A DNA stretch of 49,532 bases from Streptomyces triticisoli (lineage in GTDB: Bacteria > Actinomycetota > Actinomycetes > Streptomycetales > Streptomycetaceae). The notes beneath the pieces are model-generated. The model searched no databases. It was not told the origin of the DNA and worked only from the letters and a program-made list of their open reading frames with translations. Each line of letters begins with the position of its first letter. The first letter of the stretch is position 1. Where the stretch lies: contig NZ_QFDQ01000216.1 in NCBI RefSeq assembly GCF_003270085.1, positions 1-49,532 on the forward strand. The letters run 5' to 3'. Both the position numbers and the translations under genes were made by a program. Positions 6,996-16,546 of this stretch are shown here, piece after piece.

Positions 6996-8360
6996 CTACG
7001 CCTCCAGCGACGGCGCCGACCCCGGCAGCGGCCGTCCCGCGGACTCCGCCATGTACCAGACCGCCACGCCGCCGATCAGCGCCGCCGCCATCATGTAGTA
7101 CGCGGGCATCATCAGGTTGCCGGTCGCGCCGATCAGGGCCGTGACCACCAGCGGGGTCGTACCGCCGAACAGCGACACGGAGACGTTGAAGCCGATCGAC
7201 AGCGAGCCGTAGCGGACCCGGGTCGGGAACAGCGCCGGGAGCGCGGAGGGCATCGAGGCGGTGAAGCAGACCAGCAGCAGACCCAGCGCGCCCATGCCCA
7301 TGCCCACCGCGGCCAGGCTGCCCTGGCGGATCAGCAGCAGGGCCGGGACCGACAGGAGCAGGAAGCCCGCGCAGCCGGCCGCGATCACCGGACGGCGCCC
7401 GACACGGTCGGTCAGCGCGCCGGCGAACGGCTGGACGATCATCATCAGCGCCATCACGCAGACCACCACGAGCAGGCCGTGCGTCGCGTCGTACTTGAGC
7501 ACACTGGTCAGATAGCTCGGCATGTACGACAGCAGCATGTAGTCGGTGACGTTGAAGACCAGCACCAGGCCCACGCACAGCAGCAGCGCCTTCCACTGGC
7601 CCGCGACCATCTCGCGCAGCGGCACCTTGGGGCGGTTCGACTCGGCCTTCTCCACCTCCGCCGCGAACGCCGGGGTCTCCTCCAGTCGCATCCGCAGGTA
7701 GAGGCCGATGAGACCCATCGGGCCCGCGATCAGGAACGGGATCCGCCAGCCCCAGGAGGTCAGCTGGTCGGAGGAGAGCAGGGCCGTCATCAGGGTGACC
7801 AGGCCCGCGCCGCCGACGTAGCCGGCCAGCGTGCCGAACTCCAGCCAGCTGCCGAGGAAGCCGCGCCGCCGGTCCGGGGCGTACTCGGCGATGAAGGTGG
7901 ACGCGCCCGCGTACTCGCCGCCGGTGGAGAAGCCCTGCACCAGCCGGGCCACCAGCAGCAGCAGCGGCGCGCCGACGCCGATCGTGGCGTACGACGGGAT
8001 CAGACCGATCGCGAAGGTGCCCACGGCCATCATGATCATGGTGAAGGCCAGTACCTTCTGGCGGCCGACGCGGTCGCCGAGCGGGCCGAAGACCATGCCG
8101 CCGAGCGGGCGGACCAGGAAGGCCGCGGCGAAGGCGCCGAACGTGGAGAGCAGCTGCGCCGTCGGGTTGCCGGAGGGGAAGAAGACCTTGCCGAGGGTCA
8201 CCGCGATGTAGCTGTAGACACCGAAGTCGAACCACTCCATCGCGTTGCCCAGCGCGGCCGCCTTCACGGCGCGCCTGACGAGCGCAGGGTCGGTGACGGT
8301 GGCGTCGGGGGTCTTGGTGAGGGATACGTACCGGGGAGCGGTGACTGTGGGGGCCGACAA
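6996..8360 (-). CDS. MFS metabolite:H+ symporter (ProP-like)
   Basis: The 454-aa membrane protein has about 12 hydrophobic segments and the hallmarks of the metabolite:H+ symporter family. LGNAMEWFDFGVYSY is the typical first helix, GPLGDRVGRQKVL the loop 2-3 signature, RLVQGFSTGGEYAGAS the helix-5 motif, and LTDRVGRRPV the second-half loop motif. Members take up osmoprotectants, dicarboxylates or other small organic acids with protons. ProP of E. coli also has a C-terminal osmosensing coiled coil; here the C-terminus is short (SAGRPLPGSAPSLEA), so osmosensing is doubtful. It stands alone with a strong terminator and a long upstream region containing an inverted repeat. Confidence 0.85.
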   Translation of the reverse strand: MSAPTVTAPRYVSLTKTPDATVTDPALVRRAVKAAALGNAMEWFDFGVYSYIAVTLGKVFFPSGNPTAQLLSTFGAFAAAFLVRPLGGMVFGPLGDRVGRQKVLAFTMIMMAVGTFAIGLIPSYATIGVGAPLLLLVARLVQGFSTGGEYAGASTFIAEYAPDRRRGFLGSWLEFGTLAGYVGGAGLVTLMTALLSSDQLTSWGWRIPFLIAGPMGLIGLYLRMRLEETPAFAAEVEKAESNRPKVPLREMVAGQWKALLLCVGLVLVFNVTDYMLLSYMPSYLTSVLKYDATHGLLVVVCVMALMMIVQPFAGALTDRVGRRPVIAAGCAGFLLLSVPALLLIRQGSLAAVGMGMGALGLLLVCFTASMPSALPALFPTRVRYGSLSIGFNVSVSLFGGTTPLVVTALIGATGNLMMPAYYMMAAALIGGVAVWYMAESAGRPLPGSAPSLEA

Positions 8361-8782
8361 GGGTTCGCTCGCCTACCTTTCGACGGGGACAGGGGTGTGA
8401 CCCACGCGTCGGCGCTGGCGAGCGGGCCGGGAACGGCCCACGCACGGCAGGCCGAAAATCGACGATAAGACCGCTTGGTCCCTTCACGTGCCGTACGCAA
8501 CTCGATGCATACGGCATCTGAATGCCCGCTGTACAGGCACGCAGCCCCTCCGCCGACCGCGTTCCGCGGCCCCGCGCTGTGACTCTTCTCGCGCCCGCGG
8601 GCGCGACCGGACCGCCCGCGCACTGTCGTCAACCGGACAGAAGGCGAGCGGACGGCAGGTGGAGCGCGGGGGTTGCCCGCGTCCCCTCCCGGGGGCGGGA
8701 GCCTCGTAGGGTTCGCGGAGGGACACCCGCGCACGGCGCGCGCGGGGCGCAGCGGGGCACAGGGGCGGGAGACCGACGAGGC
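8361..8782. other. Intergenic region with candidate operator
   Basis: About 420 bp between the symporter start and the decayed membrane gene. TGCCGTA (8489-8495) and TACGGCA (8510-8516) are inverted repeats 14 bp apart and about 130 bp upstream of the symporter gene, a plausible regulator site. I see no gene or RNA in the rest. Confidence 0.35.
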
Positions 8783-9750
8783 GTGGGGAACGCGGAGCGC
8801 AGCGGGGGACCGGTCGCGGGGCCGGCGGGGGCATTCGGGGCGTCGGCGGCCACGGACACGGCCACGGCGCGTCCGAACGCGACCCGTCTCGGCCTGTGGC
8901 TGATGGCCGGGGTCCTCGCGATACGCCAGGTGGCCGTCGTCCTCGGCGCCCCGCGCGGCAGCCGGCTCACCGACCTGGAGACCTGGGACGGCCCGGACGG
9001 CGTCCTGCACGTCAACGGATCGCTGTACGACTCGACGCGGTTCACGCGGGTCACGCGGTTCACCGGCACCCCTTCGGCGGCCTCGTCCTCAAACCGCTGA
9101 CCAGAGCCGCCGAACAGGCCCTCGGCTGGGGGTGGACCTTCGGCACGCTGCTGCTGGTGGTCGCCCTCGGCCTGATCGCCGCCCGCGCCCTGCCCCAGCC
9201 GGCCGGCCGCCGCACCTCCCTGCCGACCGCCCCGGTCGCGATCAGCCTGCTCATGCTGTCGCTGCCGGTGCGCAACGCGCTCTGGCTCGGCCAGACCGGC
9301 ATCATCCCGGTCCTGCTCGTCCTGCTCGGCTGCTTCGTGGTGCGCGGGCAGCGGGCCGGCGGCGCGCTGATCGGCCTCGCGGCAGCCCTGCAGCCCCCGG
9401 TGCTCCTCTTCGCGGCCCTGCTGTGGTTCACCGAGCGCCGCAGGGCCGCCGTCTCCACCGGCGTCACGTTCGCCGCGTGCACCGTGCTCGCCCGGGCCGC
9501 GATGCCGCACGACTCCTGCACCTACTGGGTCCACCACATGGCGGGCGTCGGCCTCGGCGGCCGGGCCGACGCCCTCGCCAACCAGTCCCCGCACGGCGCC
9601 CTGCTGCGGCTCGGCCTGACCGGCCCGCTGGTGGTGGGAGCGGGCTTCGCGCCGACGTACGCGCTGTCGGGGCCACGGGCCCCGGCACAGACCGAGAAGG
9701 CGGTCGCGGGCACGCCCCGCGGGGCGCCGGTGAAGGCCGCGCGCGGGTGA
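8783..9750 (+). pseudogene. GT87/DUF2029-type membrane mannosyltransferase, frameshifted and truncated
   Basis: Two frames together give one protein. The first runs to about 9070 (TRLGLWLMAGVLAIRQVAV through LYDSTRFTRVTRF), and the second continues GTPFGGLVLKPLTRAAEQALGWGWTFGTLLLV and on through hydrophobic helices. The join is explained by loss of one C in the run at about 9070. Just before it, the repetition TRFTRVTRF shows an 18-bp in-frame duplication. The second half stops shortly after HGALLRLGLTGPL, where the family normally has several more membrane helices, and ends in a low-complexity tail. Intact members are polyprenol-phosphate-mannose-dependent mannosyltransferases of the cell envelope. 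This copy is very probably non-functional, unless the single-base loss is a sequencing error; even then the C-terminus is missing. Confidence 0.75.
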
Positions 9751-9887
9751 GCGCTTCGGCTCGGACGCCGGTGCGGGTGTCCTTACCGGTCAAAGGAACG
9801 CAAATCGCCTTGTTCGCCCGTCCGCGGCGCTGTGGCGCGTAGTCTTGATGACGAAGCCATGACAATCACGCTCCCGGGACGGTCACC

Positions 9888-11810
9888 GTGCGCGGATCCT
9901 TCGTCAGGGCCACCCTGGCCGCCGTATTCCTGCTGGCACCCCTGACGCCCGTACCCGCGGCCGCCGCGGCGCGGGAGCCCGGTGCCGAGGCCGCCGCGCC
10001 GTCCGGAGCCGCCGCGGACTGGACGCCGCCGCTCAGCACACGGGGCCGCTGGATCGTCGACGCGAACGGGAACCGCTTCAAGCTGCGCTCGGGCAACTGG
10101 CACGGAGCCAGCGGCACATGGAACGGGACGGGCAGTGCCGAGGAGGACGCCAATCACCACGCGGGGGAGAACTCCGGACGCGTCCCGCTGGGCCTGGACC
10201 GGGCGCCCATGGCCGAGATCATCGCCGGGTTCGAGGAGATCGGGATCAACAGCGTCCGGCTGCCCTTCTCCAACGAGATGATCCACGACAGCCGCCCCGT
10301 CACCGACCGCGCCGTCGCCGCCAACCCCTCCCTGCGCGGAAGGACACCGCTGCAGGTGTACGACGCGGTGGTAAGCGAGCTCACCGCCGCCGGCCTCGCG
10401 GTGATCCTCAACAACCACACCAACACCACCCGCTGGTGCTGCGGGGTCGACGGCAACGAACGCTGGAACGCGAGCCGGTCCACCGAGGCCTGGGAGAACG
10501 ACTGGCTCTTCATGGCCCGCCGCTACCGGGACAACCCGCGTGTCGTCGGCGCCGACCTCTACAACGAGGTGCGCCGCAGCGTCTGGGACGACCCCAACTG
10601 GGGCCTGGGCGACCGGCACGACTGGTTCGCCGCCTCGCAGCACCTCGGCGACCGCATCCTGACGGAGGCCGACCCCGACCTCCTGATCATCGTCGAGGGC
10701 ATCAACTGGACGGGCATCCCGGTCGACGGCTTCGCGCACGGGCGCCCCACCCTGGAACCCGTACGCCACCTCTCGCACACGCTCGTCGACTCCGGCAAGC
10801 TCGTGTACTCGGCCCACTTCTACGACTACACCGGCCCGAACCACAGCGGCGCCACCGGACTGGGCGAGACCAGCGACCCGCGCTACCGCGACCTGACCCC
10901 CACCGAACTGGTCGACGTCCTGAACCGCCAGGCGTTCTTCGTGACCGCCGAGCAGGACCGGCACTTCACCGCCCCCGTCTGGATCAGCGAGTTCGGCGTC
11001 GGGGGCCGTGAGGAGACCGGTGCCGCACCGCGCGCCTGGTTCGAGAACTTCGTCGACCACCTGATCCGCACCGACGCCGACTTCGCGTACTGGCCGCTCG
11101 TCGGGTGGCACGAGGACCACAAGGGCAACGGCTGGGCCCTGCTGCACTGGGACGCGGGCGGCCACCGCATGGGCCTCCACGACGGGGACGACTGGCGGGC
11201 CGCCGCCTGGACCCGGCTGGTCCGGGCAACGGGCCGCACCGGCCACGTCGACCCCGTGGCGCACTGGTCGATGCTCGGCCCCGACCACGGCGACTTCGTC
11301 GCCTCCCGGCGGATGCGGGCCCTGCCCGACTGGAACCCAGGTGCCCGCAAGGCCGTCTGCCCCGACGGACAGCGTCTCCTCGGCCTCGCCCACACCGGCA
11401 ACCGCGGCCTGTGCACGGACGTGTCCACCGGCCCCCTGGCGGACCCGGCCGGCACCCACGAGGTGGTCGTCGACGAGCGCCATGTCGCACCGGGCCGGGA
11501 CTGGGCCCACGGATACACCAAACTCCAGTGCGCCGACGGCCAGTTCCTCACCGGCTACAGCGTCCGCGGCTCCGCCGTCTCCGCCGCCCTGTGCACCGCC
11601 GCCCCGGCCGGGGCGCTCGGCGCGAGCGGCCGGACCGTCTGGTTCGACCGGGGCGACAACAGGGGCCCGGACCCCCAGGGCGGCGACTTCGCCCACGGCC
11701 ACTACAAGGGCCAGTGCGCGAACGACGAGTACGCCGCCGGAATCGCCTGGACCGGCCGGCTGGGCTCCGCACGGACCCCGGACGCCCTGTACTGCCGGAA
11801 ACTGGGCTGA
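9888..11810 (+). CDS. Secreted glycoside hydrolase family 5 (cellulase-like)
   Basis: The 640-aa protein begins with a signal peptide (MRGSFVRATLAAVFLLAPLT, cleavage near AAAA). The GH5 TIM barrel spans about 40-445. VDANGNRFKLRSGNWHG is the usual first strand, ADLYNEVRR contains the general acid/base Glu227, and VWISEFGVGG the nucleophile Glu368. Clan-A retaining chemistry on beta-glycosides follows from the family; cellulose, mannan or glycolipid specificity cannot be read. The C-terminal 180 residues contain paired repeats with Cys (CPDGQRLLGLAHTGNRGLC, then CADGQFLTGYSVRG and CANDEYAAGIAWTG), probably a three-fold carbohydrate-binding or structural module that I cannot name. The GTG start leaves the complete signal sequence; the earlier ATG at 9859 is in another frame. 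Confidence 0.88.
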   Translation: MRGSFVRATLAAVFLLAPLTPVPAAAAAREPGAEAAAPSGAAADWTPPLSTRGRWIVDANGNRFKLRSGNWHGASGTWNGTGSAEEDANHHAGENSGRVPLGLDRAPMAEIIAGFEEIGINSVRLPFSNEMIHDSRPVTDRAVAANPSLRGRTPLQVYDAVVSELTAAGLAVILNNHTNTTRWCCGVDGNERWNASRSTEAWENDWLFMARRYRDNPRVVGADLYNEVRRSVWDDPNWGLGDRHDWFAASQHLGDRILTEADPDLLIIVEGINWTGIPVDGFAHGRPTLEPVRHLSHTLVDSGKLVYSAHFYDYTGPNHSGATGLGETSDPRYRDLTPTELVDVLNRQAFFVTAEQDRHFTAPVWISEFGVGGREETGAAPRAWFENFVDHLIRTDADFAYWPLVGWHEDHKGNGWALLHWDAGGHRMGLHDGDDWRAAAWTRLVRATGRTGHVDPVAHWSMLGPDHGDFVASRRMRALPDWNPGARKAVCPDGQRLLGLAHTGNRGLCTDVSTGPLADPAGTHEVVVDERHVAPGRDWAHGYTKLQCADGQFLTGYSVRGSAVSAALCTAAPAGALGASGRTVWFDRGDNRGPDPQGGDFAHGHYKGQCANDEYAAGIAWTGRLGSARTPDALYCRKLG

Positions 11811-11888
11811 GCCTCCGGGCCGTCCTGTCCCGTACCTCCGGGCCGTCCCGTCCCGTACCTTCGGTGCCACCCCGAGTCGGCTTGACGA

Positions 11889-11907
11889 TTAGGTAAGGTT
11901 TACCTTA
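11889..11907. promoter_or_regulatory. Iron box (IdeR/DmdR1-type operator)
   Basis: TTAGGTAAGGTTTACCTTA is a 19-bp imperfect palindrome close to the actinobacterial iron box (TTAGGTTAGGCTAACCTAA). It lies 103 bp before the start of the iron-binding lipoprotein gene, so the operon is predicted to be repressed by an iron-loaded DmdR-type regulator. Confidence 0.85.
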
Positions 11908-12010
11908 TTCATAACAAGGTCAGAGACAAGCCACAGCATTGCTTCGCCGCCCGCTTTCCGTCGACGTGACCAGCGGCACCCGAGCAAGCCACGCAGGAAG
12001 GCACCACACG

Positions 12011-13066
12011 ATGCGACGCACCTCGGCGCGCCGGCTCACCGCGCTGGCCGCGGCCGGTCTGCTGCTCCCCACCCTCGCCGCCTGCGGCTCCGACGACAGC
12101 GGCGCCGGAGCCAAGAACGCCGGCAACGGGGACTCCACCCTCGTCATCTACTCCGGCCGCAACGAGAAGCTGGTCCAGCCGCTCCTGGACGAGCTGGAGA
12201 AGGCGGTCGGCAGCAAGGTCGAGGTCAGATACGGCGACAGCGCGGAACTCGCCGCCCAGATCCTGGAGGAGGGCGGCCGCACCAAGGCGGGGCTGTTCTT
12301 CTCCCAGGACGCCGGTGCGCTCGGCGCCCTGTCCAAGGAGGGCATGCTGCAGAAGCTGCCGGCGGCCACCCTCGACAAGGTCGACAAGGCGTACCGCGGC
12401 TCCGACGGCGACTGGGTCGGCCTCTCCGGACGCGTCCGCGTCCTCGCGTACAACCCGGACAAGGTCCGCGAGGGCGAGCTCCCCGACAGCGTCCTCGACG
12501 TCGTGAAGCCGGAGTGGAAGGACAAGGTCGGGTACGCGCCCACCAACGCCTCCTTCCAGGCCTTCGTCACCGGGATGCGGGTCCTGGAGGGCGACGACAC
12601 CACCCGCACCTGGCTCAAGGGCCTGAAGACGAACGGCGCCAAGGCCTACGCCAACAACCTCGCCACCCTGGACGCCGTCGAGTCCGGCGAGGTCTCCCTC
12701 GGTCTGATCAACCACTACTACTGGTACGAGCGGGTCGCCGAGAAGGGCCAGGACAAGGTCGCCGCCAAGCTGCACTTCCTGCCCGGCAAGGACCCCGGCG
12801 CGCTGATCAACGTCGCGGGCGCGGGCGTCCTCAAGGACACCGGGCAGAGCGAGGCCGCCCAGAAGGCCCTGGACTTCCTGCTGTCGAAGAGGGCGCAGAC
12901 CTACTTCGCGGACGAGACGAAGGAGTACCCGCTGGCCGCGGGCGTCACCAGCTCGGTGAAGGACCTGCCGCCGTTCGAGTCGCTCGAGTCCCCCGACATC
13001 GACCTCGGCAAGCTGGAGTCCCTGCAGCAGACGCTGACCATGCTCCAGGAACAAGGTCTGGTCTGA
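12011..13066 (+). CDS. Fe3+ ABC transporter substrate-binding lipoprotein
   Basis: The 351-aa protein carries a lipoprotein signal with lipobox LAAC (Cys25). It has the fold signature of the Fbp/Fut family of ferric-iron-binding proteins. LVIYSGRNEKLVQPLLDELE is the opening strand, AELAAQILEEG and ALFFSQDAGALGAL-like segments follow, and the late tyrosines in LINHYYWYERV match the family's iron-ligand Tyr pair. It captures ferric iron at the outer membrane face and delivers it to the permease encoded 6 bp downstream. The ATG at 12011 has AGGAAGG about ten bases upstream; an upstream TTG (11939) would destroy the signal peptide. An iron box precedes it. Confidence 0.92.
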   Translation: MRRTSARRLTALAAAGLLLPTLAACGSDDSGAGAKNAGNGDSTLVIYSGRNEKLVQPLLDELEKAVGSKVEVRYGDSAELAAQILEEGGRTKAGLFFSQDAGALGALSKEGMLQKLPAATLDKVDKAYRGSDGDWVGLSGRVRVLAYNPDKVREGELPDSVLDVVKPEWKDKVGYAPTNASFQAFVTGMRVLEGDDTTRTWLKGLKTNGAKAYANNLATLDAVESGEVSLGLINHYYWYERVAEKGQDKVAAKLHFLPGKDPGALINVAGAGVLKDTGQSEAAQKALDFLLSKRAQTYFADETKEYPLAAGVTSSVKDLPPFESLESPDIDLGKLESLQQTLTMLQEQGLV

Positions 13067-13072
13067 CCCGCT

Positions 13073-14755
13073 GTGCACACCTCGCCGTCCGCCACCGAAC
13101 GCCCGGCCGGAGCTCCCGCCCCGGCCGGGCGTGAGCGCGCAGACGGGCCGGACCAGGGCAGTCCGGCCCGTTCCGCCCGCTCCTTCCGCCTGCCCCTGCT
13201 CTCCGGAAGGGCGCGTACGCCGGGAAGCGGGGACACGGCCGGCCGGAGGCCGTCCCTGGTGCTGCTCGTACCCGCCTGCGTCGCCGCCCTCTTCGCCCTG
13301 CTGCCCCTCGGCTACCTCGCCGTCCGCGCCCTGGAACGGGGCCCCGCCTACGCCTGGGACATCGTCTCCGACGAACGCACCCGGGACCTCCTCGCCCGCA
13401 GCCTCGGCCTGACCGCCGTGGTCGTCACGGCCTCTCTGCTGCTGGGGGTCTCCCTGGCCTGGCTGACCGTACGCACCGCACTGCCCGGAGCCCGCGCCTG
13501 GGCGATCCTGGCCACCCTGCCGCTCGCCGTGCCCAGCTATGTCACGGCGTTCGCCTGGCTGTCGGCCGCGCCGGGACTCGCCGGATTCGGCGGAGCCGCG
13601 CTCGCGATGACACTGGTCAGCTTCCCGTACGTCCTGCTGCCGGTCACCGCCGCGCTGCGGGGCCTCGACCCGGCGCAGGAGGAGGCCGCGCGCTCCCTGG
13701 GACACGGCTCGCTGCGGACCTTCGTCCGCGTCACCCTGCCCCAGCTGCGGCCGGCGGCCGGCGGCGGCGCCCTGCTCGTCGCGCTGTACACGCTCTCCGA
13801 CTTCGGCGCGGTCTCGCTCATGCGGTACGACACGTTCACCCGGGCCATCCACACCTCGTACCGCGCCTCCTTCGACCGCACCCCGGCGGCCGCGCTCAGC
13901 GTGGTGCTGGTGGTGATGACGATCGCGCTGGTCGCCGCCGAGGCCCGGACGCGCGGCCGGGCCGGACACGCCAGGACCGGAAAGGGCACCGCCCGCCCGG
14001 CGGTCCCGGTCGCCCTCGGCCGGTGGCGGACGCCCGCCCTGCTGTGGTGCGCGGCGGTGGCGGCCGTCGCCGTGGTCTTCCCCCTGGCCGTCCTCGGGTA
14101 CTGGCTGGCCGTCGGCAACTCGGCCACCTGGGACCTGGGCGGGCTCGCCCGGACGGCCTGGGCCACCCTCGGCGTCGCCGCCGCGGGCGCGGGCCTCACC
14201 ACGCTCCTCGCCCTGCCGGTCGGAGTGATCGCCGCCCGCCACCGGGGCCGCGGCGCCCGCCTGCTGGAGCAGGCCGCGTACGCGGGGCACGCGCTGCCCG
14301 GCATCACGGTCGCCCTCGCGCTGGTCTTCTTCGCGGTCCGCTACGCCTACCCCCTCTACCAGCAGATCCCGCTGCTCATCTGCGCGTACGCCGTGCTGTT
14401 CCTGCCCGTCGCGGTGGCCGCCACCCGCGCCGCCGTCCTGCAGGCGCCGCCCGTCCTGGACGACGTGGCCCGCTCCCTCGGGCGGCGGCCCTGGCAGGTG
14501 CTGCGCGAGATCACCGTGCCACTCGCCGCGCCCGGAGTGGCCGCCGGGGCCGCGCTCACCTTCGTGGTCTGCATGAAGGAGCTCCCCGCGACGCTCCTGC
14601 TGCGCCCCACCGGCATGGACACCCTGGCCACCCGGCTGTGGACCGAGACCGGCGCGGGCTCCTTCGCGGCCGCCGCCCCCTACGCCGCCGCGCTGATCCT
14701 GCTGGCCGCCGTACCCTCCTACCTCCTGGGCAAGCACCGGAGTCGAACGACATGA
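13073..14755 (+). CDS. Fe3+ ABC transporter permease (fused double domain)
   Basis: The 560-aa protein begins with about 60 hydrophilic residues, then shows two homologous permease halves of about six helices each, the FbpB arrangement. Each half contains the EAA loop that docks the ATPase: EEAARSLGHGSLRTFVRVTLP in the first and DDVARSLGRRPWQVLREITVP in the second. It forms the channel for ferric iron across the cytoplasmic membrane. The GTG start lies 6 bp after the lipoprotein gene and the stop overlaps the ATPase start by ATGA, indicating one transcript with coupled translation. Confidence 0.92.
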   Translation: MHTSPSATERPAGAPAPAGRERADGPDQGSPARSARSFRLPLLSGRARTPGSGDTAGRRPSLVLLVPACVAALFALLPLGYLAVRALERGPAYAWDIVSDERTRDLLARSLGLTAVVVTASLLLGVSLAWLTVRTALPGARAWAILATLPLAVPSYVTAFAWLSAAPGLAGFGGAALAMTLVSFPYVLLPVTAALRGLDPAQEEAARSLGHGSLRTFVRVTLPQLRPAAGGGALLVALYTLSDFGAVSLMRYDTFTRAIHTSYRASFDRTPAAALSVVLVVMTIALVAAEARTRGRAGHARTGKGTARPAVPVALGRWRTPALLWCAAVAAVAVVFPLAVLGYWLAVGNSATWDLGGLARTAWATLGVAAAGAGLTTLLALPVGVIAARHRGRGARLLEQAAYAGHALPGITVALALVFFAVRYAYPLYQQIPLLICAYAVLFLPVAVAATRAAVLQAPPVLDDVARSLGRRPWQVLREITVPLAAPGVAAGAALTFVVCMKELPATLLLRPTGMDTLATRLWTETGAGSFAAAAPYAAALILLAAVPSYLLGKHRSRTT

Positions 14756-15819
14756 GCGACGACATGAGCGACGACATGAACGAACTGCACGTCGAAGGGC
14801 TCACCAAGTCCTACGGGGCCGGGGAACCGGTCCTGCGCGGCCTCGGACTCACCGTCCCGGCCGGGGCGCTGGCCGCCGTCCTGGGCCCCTCCGGCTGCGG
14901 CAAGACGACCATGCTGCGGATCGTCGCCGGCTTCCTGCGCGCCGACACCGGCACCGTCCGGCTCGGCGGCCGGCTCGTCAGCGGACCCGGCGTCCACCTC
15001 CCGCCGGAGCGGCGCCGGATCGGCATCGTGCCGCAGGAGGGCGCCCTCTTCCCCCACCTGAGCGTGGCCCGCAACGTCGCCTTCGGACTGACCGGCGTCG
15101 ACCGCGGCGAACGGCGACGCCGCACCGGGGAACTGCTGGAACTGGTCGGCCTCGCCGGGTACGGCGACCGCATGCCGCACGAGCTGTCCGGCGGGCAGCA
15201 ACAGCGCGTCGCGCTGGCCCGCGCGCTCGCCCCCAGACCCCAACTCGTGCTGCTGGACGAGCCGTTCAACGCCCTGGACAGCGCGCTGCGAGCGGGCGTG
15301 CGGTCGGACGTGCGGGCAGCGCTGCGGGCCACGGGCGCGACGGCGCTGCTCGTCACCCACGACCAGCAGGAGGCACTGTCCACCGCCGACCTCGTCGCCG
15401 TGGTGCGCGACGGCGAGGTCGCCCAGTGCGACACCCCGCAGAACCTCTACCGGCGCCCCGCCGACCCCTGGGTCGCCGGCTTCGTCGGCGAGGCCGTACT
15501 GCTCCCCGGCACCGTCGACGGCAACGGCACGGCCCTGACCGCGCTGGGCCCGGTCTCCCTCACCGCCCCCTCGAACGGGCTCCGGACCGGCACGATCCTG
15601 CTCCGCCCCGAACAACTCCGGCTGACCGCCACGGACACCGACGGCGCGGTCCGGGGCACCGTCACCGACGTCCGCTACTACGGCCACGACGCCATGGTCA
15701 CCGTGACCGTCGAGGGCCACGACACCCCGGTCGACATCCGCATCGCGGGCCCCGTACCGGTAGGCCCGGGGGAGAGGACGGGCGTTCGCGTCATGGGCGA
15801 GGCGGCCCTCCACCCCTGA
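14752..15819 (+). CDS. Fe3+ ABC transporter ATP-binding protein
   Basis: The 355-aa ATPase powers the iron importer. It shows Walker A GPSGCGKT, Q-loop VPQEGALF, signature LSGGQQQR, Walker B LVLLDEPF and the switch His in LLVTHDQQE. A C-terminal TOBE-like region (about 245-355, beta-rich, ILLRPEQLRLT) is typical of FbpC and related import ATPases and may sense substrate. The ATG overlaps the permease stop. The N-terminus reads MSDDMSDDMNELHVEGL because a 12-bp unit is duplicated, giving three in-frame ATG codons; the conserved domain starts only after the third, so the exact start is uncertain. Confidence 0.92.
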   Translation: MSDDMSDDMNELHVEGLTKSYGAGEPVLRGLGLTVPAGALAAVLGPSGCGKTTMLRIVAGFLRADTGTVRLGGRLVSGPGVHLPPERRRIGIVPQEGALFPHLSVARNVAFGLTGVDRGERRRRTGELLELVGLAGYGDRMPHELSGGQQQRVALARALAPRPQLVLLDEPFNALDSALRAGVRSDVRAALRATGATALLVTHDQQEALSTADLVAVVRDGEVAQCDTPQNLYRRPADPWVAGFVGEAVLLPGTVDGNGTALTALGPVSLTAPSNGLRTGTILLRPEQLRLTATDTDGAVRGTVTDVRYYGHDAMVTVTVEGHDTPVDIRIAGPVPVGPGERTGVRVMGEAALHP

Positions 15820-15840
15820 CAGAGAGGGGTTCGGGACAAG

Positions 15841-16377
15841 TCACCCAGCACCTGGCTGCAGCGCGCCGTCGCTCCGTTGATGGCTGCGCTGCTCGTCCTC
15901 CACCGCCGCGTAGATCAGGCTCTGCAGACCCTCCGGGGCCGGCACGTGCTTCAGTTCGAGCGTGCCCTGTTCCGACCCCGACTGGATGGTCAGGGTCCCC
16001 TCGCGCAGGATGCGCTCCCACAAAGTGGCGCGGAACTCCACGTCGTTGACGCGGGCCAGCGGGATGCTGTGCCCCGTCTTCGTCAGGAAGCCCTTGCGCA
16101 CGGAGACCCGCTTCGTCGTGACGATGTACACGGTGCTGCGCCATATCAGCAGCGGCAGCAGCCAGAACCACACGGAGATGATCACCGCCAGGCCCAGTAC
16201 CACGTATCGGGCCACGGTGCCCCAGTCCTGGTCGGACGGAATCACCCACAACAGCGCACCCGCCACGGCCCAGACGAGCAGCAGGACGACGAACTCGCCC
16301 ACCATCTGGGTCCAGTGCTGGCGGGTCGCGTGCACCAGCTCCTCGTCATCGGCCAGATGACGGTCCACGTTCACCAT
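15841..16377 (-). CDS. Membrane protein with bacterial PH (DUF304/bPH2) domain
   Basis: About 178 aa. Following an N-terminal amphipathic segment (ADDEELVHATRQHW), two hydrophobic helices (VVLLLVWAVAGALLWVI and YVVLGLAVIISVWFWLLPLL) anchor it in the membrane. The rest is a bPH2 domain: STVYIVTTKRVSVRKGFLTK then IPLARVNDVEFRATLWERILREGTLTIQSGSE, the typical strand pattern of this family, where ITxxRV and L.IxS are conserved. The role of these domains is unclear; many belong to membrane stress or signalling proteins. I chose the start at MVNVDRH because AGGA lies at the right distance. Two upstream in-frame ATG codons exist, but one has no room for an SD. It converges with the iron operon. Confidence 0.8.
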   Translation of the reverse strand: MVNVDRHLADDEELVHATRQHWTQMVGEFVVLLLVWAVAGALLWVIPSDQDWGTVARYVVLGLAVIISVWFWLLPLLIWRSTVYIVTTKRVSVRKGFLTKTGHSIPLARVNDVEFRATLWERILREGTLTIQSGSEQGTLELKHVPAPEGLQSLIYAAVEDEQRSHQRSDGALQPGAG

Positions 16378-16457
16378 GGGCGGCATCCTGGCACATCGAC
16401 TCCCGCACGGGTACGGTTCCTCCCCGCGCATCGATCATGGAGGCCGCACGGCACGGC

Positions 16458-16495
16458 GAAGGCGGCGGCCCGGGGGATCGGGGGCCGCCGCCTTC
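16458..16495 (-). terminator. Hairpin after the SLT-domain gene
   Basis: GAAGGCGGCGGCCC and GGGCCGCCGCCTTC form a perfect 14-bp stem around a 10-nt loop, about 50 bp past the stop of the minus-strand SLT gene. Confidence 0.7.
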
Positions 16496-16546
16496 ACGGG
16501 CGCCGTGGAGTGGCTCGCGCCGGGGTCACCGGCGAGTCGGGTCGGC

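Noticed and set aside
11909..14737. Very long minus-strand open frame (over 900 codons) opposite the iron-transporter genes
   Set aside because: Low-complexity Gly/Arg/Glu composition, antisense to three genes with clear motifs; it is a GC-bias shadow.
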